NCBI GenBank assembly: GCA_039105265.1
Contig: JAPFFF010000006.1
Coordinates: 3,286,001 to 3,350,000, forward strand
DNA from: Tritrichomonas musculus
Taxonomy: Eukaryota > Parabasalia > Tritrichomonadida > Tritrichomonadidae
Direction: 5' to 3'
Length of the DNA stretch: 64,000 nt
Both the position numbers and the translations under genes were made by a program. Positions 9,696 through 22,100 of this stretch are shown here, piece after piece (the first letter of the stretch is position 1; each line of letters begins with the position of its first letter). The notes beneath the pieces were generated by a model. It was not told the DNA's origin. It worked only from the letters and a program-made list of their open reading frames with translations, and ran no database searches.

Positions 9696-10649
9696 ATGGA
9701 ATCTCTTAAAGAACTTCCAAATGGTACGATGATATCTAAATACCAAATTGTATTCTTAATTGGGGCTGGTGGTTTTGGTCATGTTTACAAAGTAATTGAT
9801 CTTGATACTAACCAATCATTTGCATTAAAAACAGAACGAAATGATATTAAATATTCATTTTTAAAAAATGAGGTTGAATGTCTCGCGAATTTGAAAAATC
9901 CTTGCTTTCCTTGTATACATGCTCAAGGAACATGTGAAAAATTTAATTATTACGTCATGAATATGTACGGATTATCAATAAGCGATATCTGCCGATCTAC
10001 GAAACTTCCATTGTCTTTAAAGCTCCCAATTTGTTACAAGATGTTTACTATTATCAAAACTTTACATTACCTAGGATTCATTCATCGAGATATTAAACCA
10101 AGTAATTTTTTAATACAGCAATCTGCTACAGCTCCATTAGTATTGGTTGATTTTGGCTTAGCTGTTGCCTATATTAATCCAACTACTGGACTTCCTTATA
10201 AATTTGATCAAAAAAGTTTCGCAGGAACAAAGAAATATCTATCAGTTTTTTCGCATAAAAAGAAACAGTTCGGTAGAAGAGATGATTTGATTTCTTGGAT
10301 TTATTCTTGTGTCGAAATTATCACAGGTTCGCTCCCTTGGACGCCATGCGAAACAGAAACTGATTTAGTTTATGTAAAAGAAGTTATAAAGCCAGATGAA
10401 CTTTGTCGAAATATGCCAAATGCCTTTTGTAAAATATTCACGTATTTATTAACGTTGAGCGAAGAAGCAAATCCTTCTTATTCATCTATAGACAAAGATC
10501 TGAAAGATGCCATTAAAGAAAATAATATTGATTTAAAAGGCACTGATTGGATGAGCTTCTATATTGATAATGTTGATTTTGATGGAACTAGGAATTCTGT
10601 ATCAAACTTTAATGATGATAATGAAGGTAGAGGATGTAATATTTATTGA
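9696..10649 (+). CDS. Casein kinase 1 (CK1) family protein kinase
   Basis: The 317-residue protein is little more than a kinase domain (about residues 12-280). It shows the glycine loop IGAGGFGHVY (22-31), catalytic Lys45 in ALK, HRDIKPSNFL (130-139, Asp132), DFG (152-154), and FAGTKKYLSV where other kinases have APE. The segment GRRDDLISWIYSCVEI (193-208) is the CK1-type replacement of the DxWxxG region and fixes the family. All catalytic residues are kept, so it should be an active Ser/Thr kinase with preference for acidic or primed sites. The C-terminal tail is short and Asn/Asp-rich, ending in CNIY, which is not a good prenylation motif. The next gene is convergent, with 187 bp between the ends. 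Confidence 0.9.
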   Translation: MESLKELPNGTMISKYQIVFLIGAGGFGHVYKVIDLDTNQSFALKTERNDIKYSFLKNEVECLANLKNPCFPCIHAQGTCEKFNYYVMNMYGLSISDICRSTKLPLSLKLPICYKMFTIIKTLHYLGFIHRDIKPSNFLIQQSATAPLVLVDFGLAVAYINPTTGLPYKFDQKSFAGTKKYLSVFSHKKKQFGRRDDLISWIYSCVEIITGSLPWTPCETETDLVYVKEVIKPDELCRNMPNAFCKIFTYLLTLSEEANPSYSSIDKDLKDAIKENNIDLKGTDWMSFYIDNVDFDGTRNSVSNFNDDNEGRGCNIY

Positions 10650-10836
10650 AATTTGTTTGAATAATATAATTCTATCCAATTATACTATTGTTTGTTAAAT
10701 AAAAAAAAATCGTAAATAAAATAATTTGATTATCCAAAATTGTAATTTACTCCGATATAATAATGTTATTATTCAAAACATATATAGCATAATTATTTTT
10801 AAAAAAAACACTACATTTTTATCTATATTTAATAAA

Positions 10837-13089
10837 TCAAAAATTAAATATGTCAACTACATTTTCGATTCTCGAAAGAACATTCTGAAGATCGCTGAGG
10901 TAGGTTTCAGAATTGCCAATGCATTGTGCAAACCTTGTGAAGTATTCATTAGTCTCTAATAGAGGGTTATTGAATCTTGGTTTTGGCTTTCGTAGAGGAG
11001 ATGTCATTGGTGGTGGTGAAATACGTGAAACAGTAGTATTAGATCTCGTTAAAGGATGTATCTGGGGACGTTGATTGGCAGGTGATGCCATTTGTTGAGA
11101 TTGAGATAAGGGAGAAGTTTGCCCCATTAATAATAAATTCGCTTCATCAATCCAGTTTTTCATTTCCTCTAAATCATTTGCTATGTCAATTAACTTATTA
11201 AAGTAAGATCCTTCTTGTCTTGAATTATCATCTAATCCTAAATCATCAATTTTTGCAGAAAATGAGGCTTTGAGTTTTTTGAGATTATCTTGTGCTTTTT
11301 TCATTTCTGTTATAAGATCGGGCTTTTTTATGTAGTTTTCAGCGAGATTTCTTGCCTTTAGATCATTTATTTGTAATTCTTGATGACGAAGAGAGTAGAT
11401 ATCTGCAACTGCATTAAAGAAATTTTTCTTAACTTCCTTTAACTTCTCAAATTTTTGATATTCGCTTTGTGTTACTGACCAAATTTGATATCGGAGATTT
11501 ATGAGTTTATTCTTCTTTGTGAAACCTAAAGATTTGATTTTCTTTTGTTCGTCTGCAAGTCTTGATTGCTCAAATTGAATTTCATTTGCTAGTTGACTGC
11601 TCTTTTGTAATTGACTAATATAATTGGGAGATAGAGCTCTCTGTTGTTGTGGTTGTTGTGCATTGAAACTATTAAAAATAGTAAGAAAAGATGATTGCTC
11701 AATTTGTCGAGATAATGATTCTGCTATTTCGCTCAATCTCGTAATTTCTTCTTTCCCTTTCTTTCGAATTTCATTAGTAGCTGAAAGAATTTCATGTGCA
11801 TTCAAATCCTTTTTCAATAAATTATCGCTCGACAATAGGTAACTATCATGAATCATATTTGTTAGATTGATATTGAATTGATTTTCTGATAAATTCATCA
11901 TTGCGTATATTTTTTCAGCTTTTTTTTCCAATTCCTTGGAGAGATCGTACATGTCAGTGAGAGATAAATAATTATTAACAAAAGATTGTTTGTCAAATTT
12001 ATTTTTAATCTTGTCAAGTACTTTTTCTGATTCAAGATTATATTGAACTTTGAGACTATCAAAATAACTACATCCTGCTTTTAAGTGTGTTCTTAAAAAG
12101 TGGATAAATTGGGGACTTTCATGAACATCCTCTGGAGGGGAGGATGAAAAAACTGGTATTGTAATTAGGCGCAATAGCGTATGATCTACCAAATGAATAG
12201 ATTTCTTTTGAGAAAAGGCTTCAGATATAAATAAAAATAAAGGACGAAGTGATTGACTTTTTAAAAATGCCATTGAAAATGGAATCCAGATGTTGTTTGT
12301 AAGATCAAACATCCAAATTGGTTGATTTTGAGTTAATCCAAATAAAAAAACTAGTCCATAAATATATGATGTATAATAATTTGATGAATCAATTGCATTT
12401 TCGAATTCTGTTTGTATTGGTAATAAAGTACCGTTTTCAATATCAAGAAAATTTGCGATGTAAGTGAATTTTTTAGACCCAGCATTTAAATTAGTTTCAT
12501 CTTTACCAAAAAGAAAGAACGTTCCATCTTTTAAAAGTGTCAGACTATGATTAGTAAGTCTTGGAAGAGGGCTGTTGTTAATTAATTGAATTTGTTTTAC
12601 TTCTTGAGTAGTAATATCAATCACGTAAAGATCATTGAGAGTGCCATTTGGACCTGTCCCACCATATATAATAAGATGGCCTTGAGCATCACAATTAACG
12701 GCCTGATTTTTTCTAGCTGGGATATCTGTAGGTACAGTAAACCATTCGGTTGTATTCATGTAAATCCACAAATCATTATAAAAAGTTGTACTATTAGCTC
12801 CTCCAAAAAAAGCCATTCCTGAATATGTTGACGTTAAAGATTGACCCTCCCTGTAACCAAATGGAAGTTGATCAACAAACTCCCAAACATCACTATTTGA
12901 TTTTAAATACAATAAATACGACTTATTTGCATCATTTAATTTGCAAAATAATCTTTCTTCATGAAAGCAGAAGGTACGACTCGCATCGCTTTGAAGGAGA
13001 GTAGTCACTCTCGCTATTTTTTCAGAAGCGTTGTCATGAGAATCTAGTTTGAGGTTTTTTAATGATGGTGGGTCAAGAATATCAAGCAT
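10837..13089 (-). CDS. Kelch-propeller / coiled-coil protein
   Basis: This 750-residue protein has two halves. Residues about 60-330 contain kelch-type blades. The best are AFFGGANSTTFYNDLWIY, HLIIYGGTGPNGTLNDLYVI and FFLFGKDETN, the usual GG...(N)DL(W/Y) pattern; later blades are degenerate. From about 370 to 660 the sequence is Lys/Glu-rich heptads, with long coiled coils such as EIRKKGKEEITRLSEIAESL. A Gln/Pro/Ser-rich stretch (about 655-705) precedes a final short helix. Trichomonad kelch/coiled-coil proteins are usually cytoskeletal or trafficking adaptors, but no enzyme domain or targeting signal lets me say which. The start ATG is at 13087-13089. Confidence 0.75.
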   Translation of the reverse strand: MLDILDPPSLKNLKLDSHDNASEKIARVTTLLQSDASRTFCFHEERLFCKLNDANKSYLLYLKSNSDVWEFVDQLPFGYREGQSLTSTYSGMAFFGGANSTTFYNDLWIYMNTTEWFTVPTDIPARKNQAVNCDAQGHLIIYGGTGPNGTLNDLYVIDITTQEVKQIQLINNSPLPRLTNHSLTLLKDGTFFLFGKDETNLNAGSKKFTYIANFLDIENGTLLPIQTEFENAIDSSNYYTSYIYGLVFLFGLTQNQPIWMFDLTNNIWIPFSMAFLKSQSLRPLFLFISEAFSQKKSIHLVDHTLLRLITIPVFSSSPPEDVHESPQFIHFLRTHLKAGCSYFDSLKVQYNLESEKVLDKIKNKFDKQSFVNNYLSLTDMYDLSKELEKKAEKIYAMMNLSENQFNINLTNMIHDSYLLSSDNLLKKDLNAHEILSATNEIRKKGKEEITRLSEIAESLSRQIEQSSFLTIFNSFNAQQPQQQRALSPNYISQLQKSSQLANEIQFEQSRLADEQKKIKSLGFTKKNKLINLRYQIWSVTQSEYQKFEKLKEVKKNFFNAVADIYSLRHQELQINDLKARNLAENYIKKPDLITEMKKAQDNLKKLKASFSAKIDDLGLDDNSRQEGSYFNKLIDIANDLEEMKNWIDEANLLLMGQTSPLSQSQQMASPANQRPQIHPLTRSNTTVSRISPPPMTSPLRKPKPRFNNPLLETNEYFTRFAQCIGNSETYLSDLQNVLSRIENVVDIFNF

Positions 13090-13664
13090 TAGTTAAAAAA
13101 ATTTTTTCTCAAAAAAATGCTGAAGCAGTAGAACAAATATAAGGTCAAAATATTTTTTATATTTATAAAATGATAAATGAATGTAATTTGATTTAGAAAA
13201 AAGATATTCGATGCTGCAATTATTTTTATTCATATTCATAAAAATTTTATATTTCAGAGACTAACGATCAACAAGGTATTATTTTGGATTGAATTTTTTT
13301 TCATCACCATCAGATATGCTTTTAATTTACACTTATTTCCTGACATAAATTAAGTTTTTCTTCAAATTATCTAGATTTTTATTATTGCCTATGATTGTTG
13401 CTTAAAACTTTCTCTGATTTTATCTTTACAAATCATCTTAATTAAAAATTGATAGAACATATTTAAAAACCTCTAGCAATAATGGCAATTTTAGTTTAAT
13501 ATATTTTTATCTATGTATTCTTTATAAAAATTTTCTTTACTATTCTTTATTAACATATCTTTTTGAGAAAATGAAAATTTTATTTACAATTATTTGCGCA
13601 TTATTAAATGAGAATTGTATAATGCAAGTAAGAAATAAAAATTAAAGAACATGTTATCACTATT
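13090..13664. other. Intergenic between two minus-strand genes
   Basis: About 575 bp, AT-rich, with no credible gene. It contains the promoter side of the kelch gene, a reversed TTTGACCTT word near 13140, and the 3' flank of the Myb gene. Confidence 0.4.
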
Positions 13665-14348
13665 TTAAGGTAAATCATTGATCAAATTCTGATCAATTGA
13701 AATTCCTTCAATTTGGTGTGAGTTAACTTCAGCATTAGCTTGTGCTATAAGTTCAGGATAATTTTTAATGATGTCCATTGCTGAGTTTTGATCAAGGCTT
13801 AATTCTTCAGTATCTTTCCTTTTTAAAGTAGAATTCCATCTATTTTTCACTGCATTGTCAGTTCTTCCTGGAAGAAGACGAGATATTTCTGCCCATTTAG
13901 GACCAAAATTACTAACAACATAATATATAATTTGATCTTCTTCTTTTGTAAATGGAGTTTTTTTAATATTTGGATCAAGATGATTGCACCATCTTTCACG
14001 GCACTGTTTCGCTATTCGACCAGGTAATTGATCTGCAAGAGATGACCATTTAGTAGCTCCATTTTGAGATACCCAATTGATGATAGTTTGATCTTCTGAA
14101 CATGTCCAAGAACCTCGAACGATTTCTGGGTCAGCTACTTTTTTCCAGTGTGCAAGAACTTGTTTACTTGTTCTTCCAGCAAAATGAGAAGTAATCACAG
14201 ACCAACTTTCATTCTGATGAACAAGTTGAGCAAGAAGTTCATCTTCCTCTGGTGTCCATTTAGTTGAGTTTGATCGCATCCTATTTCGTGAACGTGTTGG
14301 GGCAAGTGCTGTAGGAGAACTGTTTGTTGATGTATTTTGTTCAATCAT
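13665..14348 (-). CDS. R1R2R3-type Myb DNA-binding protein
   Basis: The 227-residue protein starts at the ATG at 14346-14348. It contains three consecutive Myb repeats: about residues 29-75 (W31, W49, W68), 79-127 (W81, W101, W120) and 131-178 (F133 in place of the first Trp, W152, W171). Repeats 2 and 3 carry the recognition-helix signatures [15 protein letters not shown] and [13 protein letters not shown] typical of c-Myb-like proteins, so sequence-specific DNA binding is expected. The C-terminal 45 residues are Asp/Glu/Asn-rich. In T. vaginalis, Myb proteins regulate the ap65-1 gene and act in the nucleus; whether this is an orthologue cannot be told. An 18-bp direct repeat lies just upstream and may be a regulatory site. 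Confidence 0.9.
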   Translation of the reverse strand: MIEQNTSTNSSPTALAPTRSRNRMRSNSTKWTPEEDELLAQLVHQNESWSVITSHFAGRTSKQVLAHWKKVADPEIVRGSWTCSEDQTIINWVSQNGATKWSSLADQLPGRIAKQCRERWCNHLDPNIKKTPFTKEEDQIIYYVVSNFGPKWAEISRLLPGRTDNAVKNRWNSTLKRKDTEELSLDQNSAMDIIKNYPELIAQANAEVNSHQIEGISIDQNLINDLP

Positions 14349-14387
14349 TGAAATAGAAAGCAAAAAAAAAAATTTTAAAAAAATTTA

Positions 14388-14428
14388 TCGACCGTTTATT
14401 TGAAATATTGTCGACCGTTTATTTGAAA
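14388..14428. promoter_or_regulatory. 18-bp direct repeat upstream of the Myb gene
   Basis: TCGACCGTTTATTTGAAA occurs twice, at 14388-14405 and 14411-14428, with a 23-bp period, about 40-80 bp upstream of the Myb start codon. Read on the gene strand it contains AAACGG, close to the c-Myb site YAACGG. It could be an autoregulatory site. That is inference; a chance local duplication is the alternative. Confidence 0.4.
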
Positions 14429-16199
14429 ATTGTGAAATTTTTCATTCTTTTTTAAAATCAAATTCTATGAATATCTCAAAAAAATATTTAAAAACAGTAA
14501 TAAAAAACATAATTATATTAGATAAACTAATTATTAAGTTTGAATTTTTCTTTAAAATGCATATAATATAAAAAAATGATTTTTTTTTTTAATATTTTTT
14601 GGTTTTTTCTCAAAAAGTGAAAATTTCAATAACAAAAGAATATTTTGTAAAATTTTTCAGAAATCTCCCCTCCAATTCTTATCAAAATATATTGCTTTTA
14701 CTTGATAAAACATGGTAATAATTTTATAGAAAGAAGTTTCTAGACCTTTAATAAATTAGAAGTTTGTGTATGAATAAATGTAATAATAAATAGAATGATA
14801 ACTGAGATGATTTATTAGAATTAATGAAATCAAATATACATGAATAATTAAACTCTAAACAAAAAATTGTGTGGTGATTAATTTATCACAGTTAAAATTA
14901 ATTTCAAATTAAGACGTTCAAATTTACTCATTGTTGATGATAATAATTATGGTGAAAAGCATATATTCAAGTTATTAATAAATGAAAAGAATTAATTATT
15001 ATATGATCATTTATGAAATATACATTTTTGATATATATTCGAATATTTTAAAATTTGATCAAATTATATATTAATATATTAAAGAATGGTATTTATCATT
15101 GAGCTTAAAAAGTATGCTTAAATGTTTTAAAAACTGTTTCTAATCTTTAATTTCTACTTTTTTTTTTGGCAGGCTATTGATAGAAGGGAGGAAGATAAAC
15201 CGTTTACAATTTTAATAAAAAAAAGTAACTCATTTTATGATATTTAAAGCCAATCTCAAAATATATAGTTTATTATTTACATTTTAGTGATTTAAAGTGA
15301 TTGTATAAATAATACCTTTGAAATATATTAAGATAATTAAAGATTATTATAATTAAATTGAGAACTTTACACCTTTTTCATTCAAATTTTTACTTGTATT
15401 ATTTAATGATTGTATCGGACGTTTTTGAAACAACAAAGCGAATAATGTTTTGTATCGTATATATTGTATACATACTAATTTTAAAGAAAAACTTGACGGA
15501 AGATCTTTCTTTGCAAATTGATTTATACGACTTTCTTAAGAAAAATTGAATTTTATTTTATCAATGTCAAGGTATTAATGATACTATTATCAAAGATAAA
15601 CTTATTTTTATTTTTTGCATATATTTGAAATAATATTTCTAATATTAAATATTTCATGTGATTTTTATTCCATGCACATTAAAAAGAAAATTTTACTTTA
15701 AAGATGTATATCAATAGAAATTTTTATAAAATTGGTTAATATTTGTCTTTTATTTGTCATAAATTGAGTGTTTATTTTTTCAAATTTTATGACTAAGAAA
15801 ATTTAACCTATACGATCATTTATTCGCCTTTTTGAAAAAGCGATTAAAATAAAAATATCTTTATTTATACCGTCAAAATTTTAATAATATTTTGATGTTA
15901 AATATATAAGTTTAATTTAATTATATATAAAAGATTTGGTTTATATCTTCCAATAATTTGGCTCTTTTCACCCTTCTTTTGTGAGAATAACATTTTGAAT
16001 AAAAGATAAGAAATGCATTTTTAGCTCTTTTCAGTAACCAACAATTGTTTTAATATAAAAAAATTCTTCCAATCAAATAGCATATCAAAAACTTCATTCA
16101 ACATATTTTGGGAAATGTGCTAAAATGATATAAAAATGAAAAACAATTTTTAATCAATATATTTTTTATTTATTTGCACCATTTTTCTAATATTTGCAT
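14429..16199. other. AT-rich gene-poor stretch
   Basis: About 1.8 kb. The frames present are short, start without ATG and are composed of Leu/Ile/Lys/Phe codons expected from AT-rich DNA. I find no repeat, RNA or gene here. Confidence 0.45.
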
Positions 16200-17588
16200 T
16201 CATTCTTTTTTGCATCTATTATAATAATTCATTACATCATATAAATCTTCAAATTGATTATTTAAAATTTCTCTTTTTTCATTTACTAAGCCATATATTT
16301 GTATAAAAAAATCGCGGGGTGAATCAATTTCATTTGCAGCATAAATATCATTTAAGATTAAGGCCGGCCCTTCAAAGTTTCGGACAACTTTATATCTATT
16401 GACGTGCTTACTTTCTTTTTGAGTTCTATTGCTTTTGTCTATTTTTTGTAAGTAATACCTTGCTACAATATTGGCGCATGATATAGAACTAGATGAGGAA
16501 ATTCTTTCACTCCACTTTTAAGTTTTATATGACATAAACCATTCAACAAAACTGTTTACATCTGTATCAGGCCAAATAGTTTTACGCCATAGAATTTTAA
16601 ATAATTCAAATGGTATCAAATTATAGATATCTAATAATTTTCCGCCGAGGCAAGAATATTCCGCCTTGGCTCCACTGATACTTTTATGTGTCCGAATTGC
16701 ATCACTGAGATTCAGTTCATCCAATTTCTTTTTTATTATGACTGATTTTCCAATTGCACGTAAAATGTTCAACGCTGAATGGTCATTTTTGCAAGCTAAT
16801 CTAAACATTCCAAAGTAATTCTCCAACGGATGAGTTGAAATATGTTCAATATGGACAAAATCAAATTTTTGTAGAGCGAAAGATATTCCAATTATCGTGT
16901 TAAGCATTCTAGAATGAATTGGTGCTTCAGATTTACTTTCATAAAAATAATGTAGTAAAAAGTAAAATGCGGTTTCGAGCAGCTGTTGTCTTATTGCGTT
17001 GATAATAAAGTTAAATGGTGCTGTATAAAAAACAAAATTCCATTCGTTATTTTTGATCCCCACTTCTATCGTTTCGCTAGAAAACAATGTTTACGGATAG
17101 TGGTCCTTCATTTTTCCTGTTTGACTTAAATCAATTAATGTTTTTCCTAAGTTATATGAACTATCAGCTATATCTTCAGGTTTTGATGTTGAAAAATCAT
17201 TTAGCATCACTCCACTCTTGGCAAAATTACTTCTTAGCAGTTTTATTGAGTGGTTCTTTAATTTCCTTAAACTTTGCCTCATCAACAGCAACAATTGCAT
17301 TAAAGCCTTTGGAAAGATCATTTCAGAAATAAAGATTTCAATAATATCTCTGATTTTGTTTATATCAAAAAACTTTTCTAAGAAAGAATTGATGGACAGA
17401 GAAAACCAGCCTCTTAAAATTGTTTCGTTGGGCAGAGGTAAGAAGTTTCTGAGGCAATTATATGATTTTGCAGTGTATATGTATGCTATTGTACATGTTG
17501 ATAGGAAGTAATCGTTATATCTTCTTCCTTCTGGTTTTCTATTTTGATTTTGTAGTATTGTGTATATAAAAGTGTTATAAATACAAAT
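16200..17588 (-). pseudogene. P-element/THAP9-like transposase relic
   Basis: One continuous frame of 462 codons on the minus strand is interrupted only by two TAA codons, at 17091-17093 and 16518-16520, and ends at a TGA at 16200-16202. The order of recognisable segments is RRYNDYFLSTCTIAYIYTAK then SYNCLRNFLPLPNETILRGW (start of the P-type transposase core), then HISTHPLENYFGMFRLACK (resembling the S-Q-D-x-L-E-N-F-F-G-x-I-R motif of P elements) followed by NDHSALNILRAI. There is no ATG at the 5' end and no THAP zinc finger, so the N-terminus is lost. The nonsense codons without frameshifts suggest recent inactivation. I saw no clear terminal inverted repeats around it. Family assignment rests on motif memory and is moderately sure. 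Confidence 0.55.
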
Positions 17589-19198
17589 TTACATAAAAAA
17601 TTAAGAAAATGACCTATTTCTCAATTTCTTTACGAAATAATTATACACTAATTGTACAATATAATAATAATGAATATTTAAATATATTTTATTATGTAAA
17701 TAAGTTACTTTATATTCTCATTTTAAAGAAAAATGCAATTAATATTTTGCATTATTTTGAATTATTTTTCATCGTATATTTGTACGTTATTATTTTTTTA
17801 GTGATGTGAGATGATTATTTTAGGTGAAGTGAAGTTATTAGTGAAGTGATTCTTGAAAAATATAAATTTGCTCATCTTCATAAAAATATTAAAAAAATAT
17901 TTTTTTATAAAGTAAAATTATTAATGACTATATTATAAAAATAATTTAATATTTAATTTATTGAAAACCAAAAAATAATCACAATACAAACCAATTTATT
18001 TTTTTGGAAATTCAATTGAAAATCATCGTTTAATTGAATTTTTCATTTTTTTTTGTTAATTTATCTATTTAATATATTATTTAAAACTTAAATATAAAAT
18101 GCATATAGTATATAAATTATTATATATATATTATATATAAAATAAAATAATGTTTTAATAAAAATACTACTAGGATTAAAAATGTTTATTATTTCAATAT
18201 AAAAAATATAATAACTGAAAAAGTTAAAAATTTATTAAAAATAAAATAAAATATAAACAAGTGTATCTTTAGAAATTAAATGTTATTTAAACATATAAGT
18301 ATAAATATGTTATCAAAATATATATACTATAATAATTAATAAAGCAAAATTAAATATATATTTATATTTCATCAATTTTTATATAAAAAAATTATATAGC
18401 CTCTCAATTAGAAAAAAATTTTAATTCAGAAAAAAGAAAATAGAAATATCTCAAAAAAAGGAGTATAAAATTCTTATCCATTAAAGTATATTCTTAGTTT
18501 CAAAATAAAAATAAAGATATTATGATCAAAATTACAATATTTGGTCAATTTCTCTATATGAATACCTCTCGTTAACTCCACTTTTTCTATATATATATCC
18601 AACGTATAATTTTAATAATTGTCATCAGAATTTGTGGAAAAATAAATACCAATATTATTAATAATGATTGTTTCATCACATTTGTTTCACCAAGATAGAT
18701 AAAGCATCAAAATTTGTATACTGACTCAATTTTCTAAATTGAAGATAAATATCAAAAAAAATTTATATTTCTTGGAAGTGATTTAATCTAGGAATAAGCA
18801 ATAAAACATTGAGAAAGTTTATTTCTTGATCATCTATATATTTTATTACGGAATAATCTTTTTAAAATTATTTAGTGATATTTTCTTTGAAAAATTTCAT
18901 AATTGAATATAATCAAATTCAAAAGATTATGGTTGATTTGAATCTATTTTTTCAATTACCTAAACAAACTTTTTAAATAGCCAAAATCTACTGCAATTGA
19001 ATTTTGTCGAGATATTGAAAAAGAAAATAAAACCAATTCAAAAATTTATGTTTTTTTTTCTTTTCAATTTGAAATTTCAATTATCGTCCAAAATTTAAAT
19101 AATTATAAATAATTACATTCAATTTATGTTATCTTTCAATATTAAATTGAAATAATGAAGCGAAACTTGGTTCATTTTTTTATTGATTAACAAAAATT
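17589..19198. other. Extremely AT-rich upstream region of the CH coiled-coil gene
   Basis: About 1.6 kb dominated by A/T runs and TATATA stretches, especially 18080-18420. No gene is visible. The last 30 bases contain a possible initiator (19172-19177). Confidence 0.5.
19172..19177 (+). promoter_or_regulatory. Possible trichomonad initiator (Inr) of the CH coiled-coil gene
   Basis: TCATTT fits the T. vaginalis initiator TCA-Py-(T/A) recognised by IBP39. It lies 22 bases before the ATG, within the short 5'-UTR range typical of the group. The motif is short and frequent in AT-rich DNA. Confidence 0.35.
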
Positions 19199-22100
19199 AT
19201 GAGTTTAAGTAAAGTTGATGAGGAATGGATCCCACTACAGGAAAAAGTTTTTACGAGATGGGTCAACAGTCAGTTAAAAAATTCAAATATTTTTAAAGTT
19301 GATAATATTACCAAAGATCTATCAAGTGGAGTTACTTTGGTTGAATTAGCTAAAATTTTAACACGAAAAGATACATCGAGACCATGGGCAGAAGATCCAA
19401 AACGAAATGTAGATATGGTTCAAAATTGCGATTTAGCTGTTGACATGTTTACCAAAGATGGCGTTAAATTAATCGGTATTTCAGGGAAAGATGTTAACGA
19501 TAATAACGAAAAATTGATCCTTGGTTTAGTTTGGTCACTTATTTTACATTATTCGATTGGACAATCTGTAGATTCAGGTTCACCGAGCAAAGATAACAAC
19601 TCGTCAGGCAAAGAAAATAGACAATCATCCAAAAATTACAAAGAAGCTCTTTTATCATGGGCAAATGACAGAATATCAGATTATCCAAATATCAATAATT
19701 TCCAGCCTTACGACCTTTCAATGTGCGCTTTATTGGATTCCTACGTCCCTGAGAAAATCAATTATTATTCTCTCAATCCATCTGATTCCGAACACAATTC
19801 AGAACTTGCAACAAATGTTATGAACGAACTTGGAATCCCAATTTTAGTTTATCCAGATGATATAGCGAAAACGGGAAACAAAGTTGATCAAAAAACCCTT
19901 TTAACTCAGCTTTCAACGGCAAAAGTAGTTTTAGATAATAAATTATTAAGAGATGCCGAAGATAAACGTAAACAAGAAGAAGTATTGGCTCGCGAAAAAG
20001 CTGAAGAAGAGGCCGATAGAATTGAAAAAGAGAAGGAAAAAGCAGAATCAAGAGCAGAAGCAGAAAAAATTGCTCGCGAAAAAGCTGAAGAAAACGCAAA
20101 AATCGAATCAGAAAGAATTGAGAAAGAAAAGGCCGAAGCTGAAGCCAGAGCCGAATCAGAGAAACTTGCACGTGAAAAAGCCGAATCACAATCCGAAACA
20201 GAAAAAATAATTCGTGAACAGGCCGAAGCTAGAGCTGAAACAGAAAGAGACGCACGTGAAAAGGCTGAAGCAAGATCAGAACAAGAAAGACTTGCACGCG
20301 AACAAGCCGAATCAAGATCAGAAGAGGAAAGAAAAGCTCGTGAACAAGCCGAATCAAGATCAGAAGAGGAAAGACTTGCACGTGAAAAGGCTGAAGCTAG
20401 ATCAGTAGAAGAAAGAAAGGCTCGTGAACAAGCAGAAGCAAGAGCTGAAGCAGAAAGACAAGCACGTGAGAAGGCAGAAGCTGATGCAAAGGCTGAAGCT
20501 GACAGAATTACTAAAGAGAAAGAAGAAGCAGAAGCAAGAGCCGAATCAGAAAGAATTTCACGTGAGAAGGCAGAAGCTGATGCACGTGCAGACACAGAAA
20601 GAATGATGAAAGAGAAAGAAGAAGCAGAAGCAAGAGCCGAATCAGAAAGAATTTCACGTGAGAAGGCAGAAGCTGATGCAAAAGCAGAAGCTGACAGGAT
20701 TACTAAAGAGAAAGAAGAAGCAGTAGCAAGAGCAGAATCAGAAAGAATTTCACGTGAGAAGGCAGAAGCTGATGCACGTGCAGGCGCAGAAAGAATGATG
20801 AAAGAGAAAGAAGATGCATTAAATGAAACAGAAAGACTTACAAAAGCTCTCTCTGACGTACAATCACAATTTGAAGCCAATTCGCAATCGTTAACGTTAG
20901 CACATGAACAAATAGAAAAGCTTGAAAAATCTTTGTCCGAATCAGAATCAACGAACAAATCATTGACACTCAAAATTAACGAATTGGATGAAAATTACAA
21001 ACTTGAAATAAGTCGTTTAACACAAGCTCTTTCAGATTCTCAAAAAGAGAAAGAATCACTTTCATCCGAGCTTGAAAACTTGAATAAATCGTTCCAAAAT
21101 AACGAAGAACAAAGAAAGAAATTGGCCGAACAAATTGCTTCTCTTAAACATAATGCAAAAGTCGATCATGACAACTTGACTGCTGAAATTGCACAGTTAA
21201 AGATCACACTTGATCAGACACAAGAGAAATATAAAGCTGACCATGACAACTTAACTGCTGAAATCGCTCAATTGAAGATCACACTTGATCAAACAGAAGA
21301 GAAAAACCAAGTTGATCATGACCATTTAGTCTCAGAAATCGATCGTCTTAAGAGTGAACTAGAAGCATCCGAATCAAGAGGAAATGATTTATCATCAAAA
21401 TTATCTGAAGCTCAAGAAAATGCCAAAGTACAAAACGAAAACTTCGTCTCACAAATTAATCAATTGAAGAAATCATTAGATGACTCAGAATCAATGAGAA
21501 AATCATTATCAACAGAGTTAACAAATGCTCAAAATGAAAGCAAAGAATCAGTTCATCAATTAAAGTTAGTTATTTCTGACCTTGAAAATGAAAGAGTTCA
21601 ATTAATACAAAAGCTGTCAGATTCAGAAAAAGACCAAGAAAAGAACAAGAATGAAATTGAGCAACTTAAGAAAGTTCTAAGTTTAACTGAAAGCCAAAAG
21701 AACGGATTAGCTAAGAAATTGGATGAAATTGAAACCAAAGATAACAATGAAATTGCTAATTTAAAGAACGTTTTACAACTTGCTGAAAAACAAAGAGTTG
21801 ATTTAACTAACAAGATTGAAGAAATTCAACATATTGATAAAGAACACATTGATGAATTAACTAAAGAATTGTCAAGTACACAAGCCAAAAGAGATGAATT
21901 AACCAAATCTCTCACTGAAATACAAGAGAAATATAAAGTTGAAAATGATCATCTTATTAATGAATTAGAAGCATTGAAACTGGAATTAACAAAGTCAATG
22001 AAACTTAGCGAAGATTTGGCCAATAAATTACTCCTTAATAAAGCAATCGAACGAAATGAACTCTTCATATTAAACAGAGAAATTGCTAGAATTAACGATG

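Noticed and set aside
15358-15549. 63-residue hydrophobic frame
   Set aside because: It starts at TTG, and its Leu/Ile/Tyr/Phe bias is expected from AT-rich sequence; no conservation signal.
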